The notes under the pieces: model-generated | The model's input: the letters and a program-made list of their open reading frames with translations, nothing else | Database searches by the model: none | What the model was told of the DNA's origin: nothing | Shown: piece after piece, positions 52,901 to 62,039 of the stretch | How positions within the stretch are numbered: the first letter of the stretch is position 1 | Layout: the number at the start of each line of letters is the position of its first letter | Assembly (NCBI GenBank): GCA_948099385.1 | Contig: CANUEZ040000028.1 | Coordinates: 4,441,501-4,505,500, forward strand | Source of the DNA: Fasciola hepatica | Lineage: Eukaryota > Platyhelminthes > Trematoda > Plagiorchiida > Fasciolidae | DNA length: 64,000 nucleotides | Reading direction: 5' to 3' | Position numbers and translations under genes: made by a program

Positions 52901-54490
52901 TAAACCGTGAGTTTACTTTGGCACTGAAATGAGCACAGATTTGTCCACAGCCCATGCAATCCAAACCTGAATGTTATATGGAATGTCACAAGGAAGCCTT
53001 GTTGCAATCAACGGATAAGAATTCTACATCTTTCGGTCATCTTCAACTTCACAAATAATACCCTCCATTGCTAGGAGGTACGCATATGGCCTACACAGTA
53101 GTTGAAAGAAAGTTTAGCGAAGACGTCTTCGTCGGCTTATGGAAATCCATGAGCTCGTGATGGAAGTGAATTTTCAGAATGAAACCACCAAATAAGAAAT
53201 CGTATTAGTAACCATTTCGCAGAACTTTCTCAAGCATCGCGGTGAAATTAGCCGATAGGATGTAAACCATATTGCTTGTAGATGTCTGTATAGTCAACAA
53301 AACGTACGAGTAAGATAACGATGTAATGTAGTTAACATCATTTGCTGCAATAATACACAAATATATAAAATCATGAGGGTACATTCGAAATCGTTTCCAA
53401 ATGATTCTACCATGATAATTTTATCATCAATACTTGCTTTTGCGATTAACTTGGGATATTGTTCTATTTCATGCAAAATACCACTGAGTCGATCGGACAA
53501 ACAACCTGCGTCGCTGTTTACTACACACGGGTGGCTCTATTTTGCCCAGAGACTGAGTTTGTATGCATTGTGAATAACTCGGATGCTTGGATGAAAAATT
53601 AAACAAAAGAAATGACTTGTGCAAACACCCAAAAACAAGTGATAACTAAAAATCTATAATCAGTAGACAAAATTCTGTCAGTTTCAATTTGCAGACGTTG
53701 TCCCATGGTTTTTCAGCTAAATCCGTTAACGTTAGGGACATTATGCAGGAAAGGCACAGTCTTTTTCTTCTTTTTCACCACAAATAATTTCATCTTCATG
53801 CGAAATGGTATAGTGAATGCTTGTTTTTCCAAACTGTAGTAAGTAAGCTAGCAGTAAATGCCCTCTTCGGTTGCCGGTTCACCCATCTTTTCACCTACAG
53901 AACACGTTTATGGTTAACAGAGACCAGTCCGTCGCCATTAATTACCATCATCCGTACAATTCAATAGAACACAAAAATGTCCATGATAAAACTCAAACCA
54001 AATTGCGCCTTCATAAAGAATAACATTTTATTGTTCTTCTGCGAGAAGTGCAACAGCTGATAAAATATCTTTTGATTGCTTCATTACATTACATCAAGAA
54101 GAAGAAAATCATTTCGGATATTATTTTCTTGAAAACTATAATGTTCAGTGGACAGAGACCGATGGCCTCGCTCGAATGATCGAAATGTTGTGCGTGGCGG
54201 TCCACCCATTTATCCTGTCACCATGCTGTAAGAACTATATGTACAGATATGAATAGCATAAACACTAATCTCGGTATAAGATTACAAGAATAAACTTTAA
54301 ACATAAGTGATCCCCGAAAGAAATTCGAATGTTGAATAGGAATATGATACAGATTAGTCTGGAACTACGGCACACAACTGTTTGTATTACACTGGGCAAA
54401 ATGATACTGATTCGAAATATTTACTGTCAAAATTTGGCTTTCATTTATCCAGATGACGAATTTCCTAGGGGAAGCAATCAAATTCTGTAG
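37873..54490 (+). CDS. Micro-exon gene (MEG), secreted variable protein
   Basis: Spliced gene of at least 16 exons on the plus strand. Exon 1 encodes a signal peptide (Met-Tyr-Arg, then the hydrophobic FLLVSLLLIFAA). Then come 14 internal exons of 15, 15, 21, 30, 15, 18, 15, 21, 30, 12, 21, 27, 27 and 21 nt and a terminal exon. Every intron is phase 1, every internal exon is a multiple of three, no junction creates a stop, and the total is 130 codons. Most donors are GTGAGT or GTAAGT. The middle of the product is acidic (for example EPSDSD) and the C-terminal part basic (QTKKRA, VVNRRN). No conserved domain is recognised. This is the known plan of schistosome MEGs, which make secreted proteins varied by exon skipping, mainly in oesophageal glands and intramammalian stages. 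I cannot match it to a numbered MEG family. Exon choice is by eye and individual exons may be wrong. Confidence 0.8.
38684..38698 (+). CDS. MEG exon 2 (15 nt)
   Basis: Acceptor CTAATCCAG, donor GTAAGT. Phase 1 in and out. Adds RRGA plus junction residues. An identical copy lies at 59776-59790. Confidence 0.75.
39459..39473 (+). CDS. MEG exon 3 (15 nt)
   Basis: Acceptor TTGAATTCCAG, donor GTGAGC. Phase 1. Encodes PPTP plus junction residues. A diverged copy encoding PQTP lies at 60514-60528. Confidence 0.7.
40260..40838 (-). other. 192-codon frame opposite a MEG intron
   Basis: Open from a GTG-type start for 192 codons on the minus strand, within the intron after exon 3. No domain is recognised. 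The related sequence in the second copy (61360-61860) does not keep the frame open, which argues against a conserved gene. It is longer than chance predicts, so it is listed. Confidence 0.15.
40957..40971 (+). CDS. Possible MEG micro-exon (15 nt)
   Basis: Acceptor TAATAGTGCAG, donor GTAAAA (weak). Symmetric phase 1, open (LNVI). It fits the chain between exon 3 and the 41996 exon without a junction stop, but the donor is poor. Confidence 0.3.
41559..41564 (+). CDS. Possible MEG micro-exon (6 nt)
   Basis: AATCCC between acceptor TTCCAACAG and donor GTAAGA. Phase 1 and open in the chain. A 6-nt exon is within the known MEG range, but a chance match is easy at this length. Confidence 0.3.
41996..42016 (+). 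CDS. MEG micro-exon (21 nt)
   Basis: Acceptor GTTGTTTCGATAG, donor GTGAGT. Phase 1. Encodes IKTDIN plus junction residues. Confidence 0.65.
42264..42293 (+). CDS. MEG micro-exon (30 nt)
   Basis: Acceptor CATGTCGTTTCAG, donor GTGAGT. Phase 1. Encodes ASNQMRQSI plus junction residues. Confidence 0.75.
42582..42599. repeat. (TG)n microsatellite in a MEG intron
   Basis: Nine TG units in the intron between the 42264 and 42863 exons. Confidence 0.9.
42863..42877 (+). CDS. MEG micro-exon (15 nt)
   Basis: Acceptor ATATAATTTCAG, donor GTGAGT. Phase 1. Encodes SGDY plus junction residues. Confidence 0.75.
43153..43179 (+). CDS. Possible MEG micro-exon (27 nt)
   Basis: Acceptor GACATGTTATCAG, donor GTAACT. 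Phase 1 and open (HQDLKGDT). It fits between the 42863 and 43298 exons. The donor is only fair, so it may be optional or false. Confidence 0.35.
43298..43315 (+). CDS. MEG micro-exon (18 nt)
   Basis: Acceptor TTATTAATTCAAAG (weaker tract), donor GTGAGT. Phase 1. Encodes AIDEA plus junction residues. Confidence 0.6.
44158..44172 (+). CDS. MEG micro-exon (15 nt)
   Basis: Acceptor GGTTCACTTCGTAG, donor GTAAGT. Phase 1. Encodes ENIY plus junction residues. It starts ATGAGAA, like the 46839 exon, which suggests a common origin. Confidence 0.75.
44564..44584 (+). CDS. MEG micro-exon (21 nt)
   Basis: Acceptor TTTTGACTTGAACAG, donor GTGAGT. Phase 1. Encodes EPSDSD plus junction residues, a strongly acidic segment. 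Confidence 0.75.
45133..45162 (+). CDS. MEG micro-exon (30 nt)
   Basis: Acceptor TTTTGTGCTGCAG, donor GTATGT. Phase 1. Encodes DESSPRITP plus junction residues. Confidence 0.7.
46839..46850 (+). CDS. MEG micro-exon (12 nt)
   Basis: Acceptor TGTTTTTCCAG (strong), donor GTAAAT. Phase 1. Encodes ENP plus junction residues. Confidence 0.55.
46922..47227 (-). other. Unidentified 101-codon minus-strand frame in intron
   Basis: This frame lies opposite the MEG in the intron after the 46839 exon, in a stretch richer in G and C than the intron around it. The translation contains no motif that I recognise. It could be part of an old mobile element inserted in the intron. An AG/GT-rich simple stretch of GTAGTA-type repeats follows at 47240-47370. 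Confidence 0.15.
48465..48485 (+). CDS. MEG micro-exon (21 nt)
   Basis: Acceptor TTTTTTGTCTTCCAG (strong), donor GTGAGT. Phase 1. Encodes QTKKRA plus junction residues. The basic half of the protein begins here. Confidence 0.75.
50289..50315 (+). CDS. MEG micro-exon (27 nt)
   Basis: Acceptor GGTACAATTCAG, donor GTGAGT. Phase 1. Encodes NVGEVWRN plus junction residues. Confidence 0.7.
50690..51260 (+). repeat. Intron block repeated three times in the locus
   Basis: Blocks from this segment recur at 60900-61360 (for example ACAAACACTTCGAAATAAAC and GGTATACTCTCTGACGATCC). The part from 51040 recurs at 39950-40180 (AGTTCTCGA.GATGTTTCGTC, CAGAGTGCACTGGCTATG). This shows that the gene body grew by internal duplication. 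Confidence 0.75.
51951..51977 (+). CDS. MEG micro-exon (27 nt)
   Basis: Acceptor CATTCAAAACTGTAG, donor GTGAGT. Phase 1. Encodes QKVVNRRN plus junction residues. An inner AG would give an 8-nt exon, which breaks the frame, so the 27-nt choice is preferred. Confidence 0.65.
52886..52906 (+). CDS. MEG micro-exon (21 nt)
   Basis: Acceptor TTTCAATTATGCAG, donor GTGAGT. Phase 1. Encodes EQQGIN plus junction residues. The 25 bp before it resemble the 25 bp before the terminal exon. Confidence 0.7.
53901..53912 (+). CDS. Possible MEG micro-exon (12 nt)
   Basis: A strong acceptor (CATCTTTTCACCTACAG) is followed by 12 nt, open in phase 1, but the donor GTTAAC is poor. Confidence 0.2.
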
Positions 54491-54570
54491 ATAGGATTTT
54501 AGCCTAATACCAACACTAACTCAACCGCCATTAGACTTTACTAGACGAATAAAAAGATAGTTCTTCTCGC
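54453..54570 (+). CDS. MEG terminal exon with stop and 3' UTR
   Basis: After acceptor TTTCATTTATCCAG the phase-1 frame gives DEFPRGSNQIL and then TAG at 54488-54490. An AATAAA follows 58 bp after the stop, so the exon should end near 54570. Its upstream intron sequence resembles that of the 52886 exon, as expected if the last exon arose from a duplicated exon unit. Confidence 0.65.
54548..54553 (+). terminator. Polyadenylation signal AATAAA of the MEG
   Basis: Canonical hexamer at a suitable distance after the TAG of the terminal exon. Confidence 0.55.
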
Positions 54571-55045
54571 CAGTCATTGCAACGGCATTGATAGTTGGAT
54601 GATTTCCACAATCGTTCTCATTACTCATGTTTATCCACATACAATGACTACTAAAACACAACGTAATCATGGTCAAGTAGATAGGTGGTTAAAAACTAGA
54701 GATGGTAATAATTTGATGGGACACAGTTCCCACCTCATATTACCGTATATATCTAACAAACATTTGGACCTTTTGGATTCACATTTATCAGCAAATTACA
54801 AGTGGTTTTCGCTTAAAACGACCTCCGTTGAGTGAATATTCACTAACGTCAAATGGTCCAGTTCCTTGGATTGAAACCGGCCGACTAGTTAAATGTTTTT
54901 CCCGACCATTTAACATGATTTATGGGAATTTTGCGATCAACGTTTATTAAGGACGGATTGTCAATTTGCACTTGGTGAACTTCAGACGTTCCTAATCTGT
55001 CGTTTCGGCATTCATGGCAGAAAAATTTCGAAAACGTGGCTGTTC

Positions 55046-55748
55046 TCAATAGCTGGTAATGTTGAAGTTTCTAGCCACCTGTAGCGGGAAGGAGATGGTT
55101 GAACGAGGAGTGTTCACAAGATGGGAAGAGGCTGACTCCTGCATTGGTATCGTCCAGAAATCAGAATTTGGCCGATTTATCTTGGACGAAGAACAGGCGA
55201 TTTTCGAGATTGCCAGCTTCAACCATAGCCGGTACTGGCCGGCTCCGCATTTACCCCTCAACTGGGGATGCATTTACATGTGATCTTTCTATGTGCAAGA
55301 GCGAGACTACTTCTGTGCAGTTTCTCCAAACAGATGACAATAGCAGCATATGTGATGTGCATCGGGTTGATCGAGATTGAGCCTGGAGTTGGAATGGGCT
55401 CTAAATTTCAGTTTATGCTGCATCATCTAACAATTCATGGCGTCAATCTGAATGTGCATATCACGCAGCTGTTCTGTATGACTATCAAATCGCTCGGACG
55501 TGATACAGAACGTGACAGGAAATATATCTGCAAGGTTACCAGTTTGCGTGAAGAACACCCCTGTATCCTGGATCAAAAAGACCAGGATCCGTGGCGTCCA
55601 TAACCTCAGAGACTGTATCGGTAGAATGTTGGGCGAAAACATCCAAGAATATTGTGGCCTGCAAGGTAATTTTCCGGAGATGAATATAATCATACATCTG
55701 GAAGAACCACGTGCTTGGATTCAAAAATCAAAGGGACCAGCTTTATGA
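55046..55748 (+). other. GC-richer cluster of short frames, unidentified
   Basis: Overlapping plus-strand frames of 74-111 codons lie in a stretch with more G and C than the surroundings, suggesting a broken coding sequence. I cannot name a protein family. It starts about 480 bp after the MEG polyadenylation signal and may be an old mobile-element or gene fragment. Confidence 0.25.
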
Positions 55749-56356
55749 CGAGTCTTTTTTACTGCCCATTAGGTGGCTATTCAAGTCAGGTTTCACCTTG
55801 TATCCATGTGGGAGAGAAGGTGTCATCATTCAATAAAGATGGTTACATAGAGCAACAGCTACAATTCTGGGCTGTCAAGTCGTGCTCATAATTTACATGG
55901 CAAAATGATTAGCACAGGCGACATAGCTGAGGTAAATTTTGCGAATATACAATTTATTCAATTGAAATGGAATATCACGTATCGTGTCCCTGTGCTATAT
56001 AGAATTAAAATAACACATTTCCTTAGTAAATTCAAGAGCTTTGGACTAATTGTGCTTGTTTATGCAGTAAAGTGAATATGCAGGATAGAAAAGTCATCCG
56101 CCTAATAAATACTGGAAACCACAACGTACACAGGATAGGGATCATCCCTCAGTTGACAAAACCTGAAGGCCCTTTTGCCCACGGACCTCATATCATTAGC
56201 AAAAGCCCGAATGTGTCCAGCTCACACTTAGTTCAAAAATAGATAATTAAGATCAATACGCAATCAGTCATCTAGGTCTATGATCGCTCTAGCTAGTAAT
56301 GTTCTTATGCTAATTCAAAACTAAATCACGATTTCTTCATAATATATTTATCTCAG
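55749..56356. other. Spacer, nothing recognised
   Basis: AT-rich sequence without exon-like pairs. Confidence 0.4.
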
Positions 56357-56371
56357 GAGGTGCTTATGGAA
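56357..56371 (+). CDS. Orphan micro-exon (15 nt)
   Basis: Acceptor ATATTTATCTCAG and donor GTAAGT are both strong. Phase 1, open, encodes GAYG. It lies beyond the terminal exon at 54453, so it belongs to a longer isoform, to a second MEG, or is a relic. Confidence 0.45.
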
Positions 56372-57695
56372 GTAAGTTGCAAACATACATTTTTGCTACT
56401 AACATCTCAATTTGGACGAGCAAGGATCATGCAAAATAGAAATAGAATTTCCCACAATAAGAATTACACCGTCTGACTGAAGTCTTTTCCATTCAGGCGT
56501 TTTTGTTTTCTAAGGAAAACGAAGTATTTCGATAAAACTAACAATCCCTCTTGGAGAGACCATTATAGACAAATAATCGTGTACTCGTGTTTGTGCAAGT
56601 CATTCTTGGTTAATTCGTGATAAACATGGTACTGCGTGAACAGTCCACGATTCAAACGGTGTTCACGATGCTCAACTCAAGTATCAAAAGTGAACATTCA
56701 CGGCAATGCATCACACTGGAAGAGACTGTCCCGTGATATGTAGAATACAGCAAAACAAATGAGTTTTACGATAAAAACCATTCGAACTGTGTCATTTGTT
56801 TGGCCGAGAATTGAAGATAATACCAATGACCAGTTCAGTAATGAGTCAACGAAGTGTGAGAGGAATATCTTTGCTTACTATTTACAGTTTGAGTCAGTAA
56901 GCACCTCCCACGAATGATCAACATTGCTACATCGTGTACCATTCATGAAGAGAATGATATAGAGAAAAAGGATTGAAATTGATGTGTCACCTATGTCCAG
57001 AACAATGAGGATAAACGTTCAAACCCTTGTTCACAATCAACACATTCTTCTGACAGAAAGCATTTGGTTTTTTGATGCATGTGATATATGTATACAATAA
57101 CTCAAAAATTACCAACAACTTAGAGAAGGTCCATGGTGGAATACGAAAACATTTGACGCTCCCCTTCCCTTCTCTTTAAAATCTGTCGGAACGACCCGTT
57201 CACTCCGTGACATTGTTGATCACACAGAAACCATATAAAACGCACGAAAACTCATTTTGCGCATAACAGACTGTGTTCGAAATTTTACGTTTTTTTTCAA
57301 GTTGGCAATAAGTGACCTCAAAAAAATGTACAAAACGCACGAAAATGTGATCACTCGAGCTCTTAACTGAAATTAATATACCAACGATAATGTTCAGGAG
57401 CTTCTTGGGGAGATAGTTATAATTTCACTGATATAAAAACATGGTAAATATGCAAGGAAAAGGGCATTACTTTCTGATTTTCCTAATAAGAACAAAACAT
57501 TCCATAGGCTCTGATTCACCTCAAACTAGTCGGTGTACAATTATTTGCATATCTACTACAGCAATGTATATACTGATATCCATTACCAAATCAAAAAGCT
57601 CAAATTTATTGGAGTTGCAAGACTTTGTAGTTTGCACATCAATTATCTGGTAATCGAGTCAAACAAAGTACTAAAATAAGTAAAACTATGTGCAG

Positions 57696-57734
57696 TCTCG
57701 ATTCGAGTTTCTCTAATTTTTGGTGCGAAATCGA
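57696..57734 (+). CDS. Orphan small exon (39 nt)
   Basis: Acceptor CTATGTGCAG, donor GTAAGC. Length is a multiple of three, open in phase 1 (SIRVSLIFGAKS). It could pair with the 56357 exon. Confidence 0.35.
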
Positions 57735-58948
57735 GTAAGCCTGATTGGTGTTCCTTGCTTATTCAGAAAGTCGGATATACAAGCTACAACGTCATTGGTT
57801 ATATGGACGCGTGAAACCTCATTGTGTGAGAGGTGGCAGTGTTTTTTCTTCATTGGAAAAACTGAGATGACGATTCTACCATGGCCCTTAAAAATGCGAC
57901 ACTACCGTTGGTACATTCATTTTGTCATACATATTTTCACTGAATTATTCAGGAATATCACTCAGTAGAACAGCTCGGCGAACAGGCGCACCGTCTACTA
58001 ATGAACTAACAGAGCTTTCATAGTAAAGTGCAATTTCCTCTCGTGATTATTCATCAGTCATTGCTATGTCTATTTTGTTACAAAAGAATATCTCAATAGT
58101 TACACCCCTATTTGCTTGAATTCGAAATTCACCATTCGAATCGCTCAATATTTTGTCAGATTGGACGAACTGGTGCCTTACCAATACACTAACCGGAGAC
58201 TAAAGAAAAAATGACACTTTCGTTGAAACAATCGGTTTTCAGTACATTATCGATCACGTGGGAGAAAACAGACAAAATATCATGCAGATGAAAGTGCAAG
58301 ACAATCCAGTCACGTGTAGTTCGTTGGCATATTAAAATCGTAAACAAATGTGGATGACCGCAGCACCCTCATTTCAGTAGTTTTTATAATCCAGTTGGAG
58401 AAGCATTTAGCAATATGTTTTTCTTTCAGAGTTAGAAAATTATTTTCTGATTTAACTAAGTAGAACAGGTTCGATGCCCATGAAAAGCACTCCGCGTCAT
58501 AATATTTGGCTGAGCTGGATTATAGAAATACATTTCATAGGAAAATTGCCTGCATCATTGTAAAACCGAATAGAATTACAGACCATGTCATTGGCTTTCA
58601 ATTGAAAGCTGATAGCTTGCGTGAAACTACTTACATATGACTGGGGAGCCAAGTAAGATACATGTTTTTGCAAAAGCTCCTCAGATCCAAATTAAGATAA
58701 GTATCAATTCACGACGCTAATAGCATCACTGGTTGTCCGTGAATTATCTCATTCACAACAGCCAACCACGGCAATTAAGGACCATCATCAACTGTGGTTA
58801 AGCGAAGGACAAACTGTGTCGACAAGCAGTGCAATATTGGCACACATGGTTGGCATCGAATATCAGGTCTATCCCGACTCAGCTCTCTAATTTGGGTAAC
58901 GTGCCCCGTTGAAGTCACCTCAGATGTGTGCATTTGCGCAATCTAACG

Positions 58949-59039
58949 ATGGCCGAAGCCGTTCGAACGAGGGAGCTGACTCGTGGTCTTTGTGCTCAAA
59001 ACAGTTGCTTTCAGGAGCTCCAAATTGAAACTGTTTTAG
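58949..59039 (+). CDS. Possible first exon of a second MEG copy
   Basis: An ATG-initiated frame of 30 codons plus one base ends before GTAAAG in phase 1, exactly where sequence similar to MEG intron 1 begins. The product would not start with a signal peptide (MAEAVRTRELT), unlike exon 1 of the main gene. A frame this short stays open by chance fairly often, so this is tentative. Confidence 0.25.
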
Positions 59040-59775
59040 GTAAAGTACTGAAAACATTATGTTCCGTTACATAAATCACCAGCATCTATCATGACATGTT
59101 TGCTAGTTCCTACTATGCCTATGGCCAGGTGTGACTTTGACTCCACTAACATCAGAAGGATATTTTACGCCAAGTGTTCACTCAAAATTTGCCTTTTTAA
59201 AGTGGTTCACGCATATCGCAGTCAACGTTGACAAATGCAAAAGGATTTCCCCAATGTCTAGTTTCTGCACACAAATATTTCACATGTGATAATGAAAATA
59301 GTAGCCCTAATCGGATTGCATGATACTTGTATGCCGTTCATCATAAAATCAACAATTTTCAAACACAGACTAGCTTCACATATACTTGGTTTTATGCTGA
59401 AACCAAATACACGAATCCCGGAAACAAGAAAACAATGATCTTATATGGAATAAAACCACAACGGCTTTCAAACAATGTTGCTCGGAATCGAAAAATATTG
59501 TTCAAACTTTGTATCTTAGAATTGAAACGGTTAGAAAACTCTATTCATATGATAATTACGAGAAATTATATGAACTATGCATTGTACATCAGATGATAGA
59601 CGAACAGCAATTTGTGCTATATTCATTCAGTGTTGACTATAAAACAATAGATACTGAGGAAATCTAGTACCCCAGAGTGAGACATTTTTCCTCTAATCCA
59701 TATTAATCAGAAAAGCAACGTTCATCTTAAGACTGCTATAATATATGCCTGCTTTCTCGATGAAATCTAATCCAG

Positions 59776-59790
59776 AGCGTCGAGGAGCAT
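59776..59790 (+). CDS. Second copy of MEG exon 2 (15 nt)
   Basis: Identical to 38684-38698, with the same acceptor and GTAAGT donor, inside the near-identical tract. Confidence 0.55.
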
Positions 59791-60513
59791 GTAAGTTTTC
59801 AATGCTTCTCAGTGTTCTCAGTTATTCGGTCAACATTATCACACACGATTGGTAATCGCGATTCAACTGTTGCACAACAATTCATTTCGCTTATGCTTCG
59901 TTGTGTTCCGTTAGATCACTTCAATGATTACCAATCATGGACATGAAACTAATGGTTAGAAGAAAGCCACTACTCAAAAAATGGGTGTCTACTCAAAAAC
60001 GTCGCTTGCATCATCCGAAAAAACAAAAATAACTAATGCAATAATTTTATATGTTGAGGCAGGATTATTGCAATTTAGTGTTATGTGCGTTTGTGCGTCA
60101 ATGGGTTTTGGTCACGTATTTAGATTACCAGTAAAACGTGGGATAAATATAGTGAGTAAAAGTTGTTTTACAGCTGAATGGGTGGTTGTTTGTCGTTTCT
60201 GATGATTTGGTAAAGCCATGAGTATACGAAGATATGTCGCCTTTCACTTGCAAGAACACGGGACAGGCTTTGCTTGGGCGATTTATAGTATGTCTGGTTC
60301 ATTTGCCAGTGTTTTACAAAATTATGTAATAAACTTTATAAGATTTTTCATTCAGTTCGGTATATGTTGGCTTCTACTAGTACATGACGTTGAAATTTTG
60401 CCCCAATGTGTATACATTGCTCAACATACATATAAAGTGAATCATTCTAATATTGACAGCCTTATGAAGAGAAATATTTATTCGGGTTTCACATGCAACC
60501 AACTGAATTTCAG

Positions 60514-60528
60514 TACCCCAAACGCCAA
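60514..60528 (+). CDS. Second copy of MEG exon 3 (15 nt)
   Basis: Acceptor AACTGAATTTCAG, donor GTAAGC. Splice sites and phase are kept although the sequence changed (PQTP instead of PPTP), which suggests that the exon stayed useful after duplication. Confidence 0.5.
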
Positions 60529-62039
60529 GTAAGCAGGCATTCATTTCCAAATGAAACTACGCGTACAGCTATCGTACGAAATCTCACATCCCTTGTTAGG
60601 CAGCTCACTAGTCGAGACAAATGGCTTACCTGAAGCCTAATCTGACACAAAATCAAAGCATCATTCTTTCATAGGTTTTACCAATGGTTTCGATCATTTG
60701 AAGCAAACGTAGCTCTAGTATGATTCGGCAAATTTCGAGACATGCTTTAAAGCTGTTACGAACACTGAACGGATTTCCCTTAGGATGGCTTCGATGTACA
60801 GCTCAGTGATTAGAGTGGTGTTTCTACAAAACGAAATGCAGTGCGGAATTTGAGGATGAACGATCACATAAAATGATTGTCCATTGTAATGCATGAATGA
60901 AAAATGTCCATTGTTCAAACAAACACTTCGAAATAAACTTCCAATATCATATTAAATTCGAAGACCCTCTGCTTACAACCACGGTTCGATTATACACACC
61001 AATGACTGGTATACTCTCTGACGATCCGTACCACACTCTTCCTCTAACAACAGTTGACTTGTTGATCAGAATGAAATGTGTTTGCTCAATACTAACCCGA
61101 AGTTAAGGGCTTATTCATGCAATTCAAATTATCGGAAAATCAAATTAAACATGATTCTGTCACCCTTTCGATTGCTGGTTTCATCTGTTTCGTGATGGAA
61201 CTTCCTCAGTGCAAATCCACGAAAATAAAGGAATTCACAGCCAAGTAGTTGAATCTCGACTGAGCGCAATAGCCGTATGTGGATGTGCATTTTCCGCAAT
61301 GGAGGATCTATTCTACAAACTTATCTTTGTTTATCGATCACGCGTTAATTTTTCTTTGATGAAGGAAGATCAAATTTGAATTGCACAGGTCTATAATTTT
61401 TATTCCTTTTGAGCCGGAACTTTACGTCCTTAGTCTAGTGCGACAATATGCCCAAAGAATCTTACTTCCCGTTGGACATAGGATATTGGCATTTATCAAT
61501 ATGGCAAGCATCACGTGGTATGAAGGCTGCTTTCCAAGCTTCATAAATTAGTACACCTATTGGTTCTATTGTAGGGATTCAAATCACGGGGCCTGTCATT
61601 TTGGCGACGGGTTTGTTAAATAACAAATATTCTCCGAAAAGTAGATATGTTTTACCGACAGCAATTATTCATTTATTTGGAACAAAACAATTTTATCTTT
61701 GTTGGTACGCTCCAGTTTGAGATGCTCCAAACACTGGAGAAATCTCCACCTTTCTGATTATTAAATCGTGAGATTCAACGGAAGGAAAATATATAGAAAA
61801 CACGAATAGCAAACAAGCTCGTTTTCGGTAATATCATCCTCGTGACTAATACAGTCACATTTTTAGGTTAGAAATGCCTAAATTATGAACAATGTCTGTG
61901 TGCTAAGGTGTGATTGGATAGTCATCAAAGTTGGTGTTGTGTAGTCAGGAAAGATAGGAGGGGAAATGTTGTTGTTTCGTGATTGGGAAAGGGACCAGTG
62001 AAACAATGAACCAATCTGCCGAATAATCCAGATCTTCAT

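Larger units (their letters stand above)
59095..61880 (+). repeat. MEG 5' block, second copy
   Basis: A second copy of 38005-40850. The near-identical tract is 59233-60323. Similarity can be followed, with more changes, through the region matching 40670-40850 (for example TGGAACAAAACA.TTTT and GGAGAAATCTCCACC), then ends where Penelope-like sequence begins. Confidence 0.85.

Noticed and set aside
53172..53195. 24-nt segment after TTTTCAG ending before GTATTA
   Set aside because: The second codon in phase 1 is TGA.
53697..53726. 30-nt segment after TTTGCAG ending before GTTAAC
   Set aside because: The phase-1 frame contains a stop and the donor is poor.
55334..55351. 18-nt phase-1 segment resembling MEG exons, beyond the terminal exon
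   Set aside because: The donor GTGATG is weak and it lies in the unrelated GC-richer frame cluster.
56887..56895. 9-nt segment with a strong acceptor and GTAAGC donor
   Set aside because: In phase 1 it contains TGA. It would only work in another frame.
58436..58468. Possible alternative terminal exon after TTTCTTTCAG
   Set aside because: The frame reaches TAA, but no polyadenylation hexamer follows at a suitable distance and no link to an upstream exon is shown.
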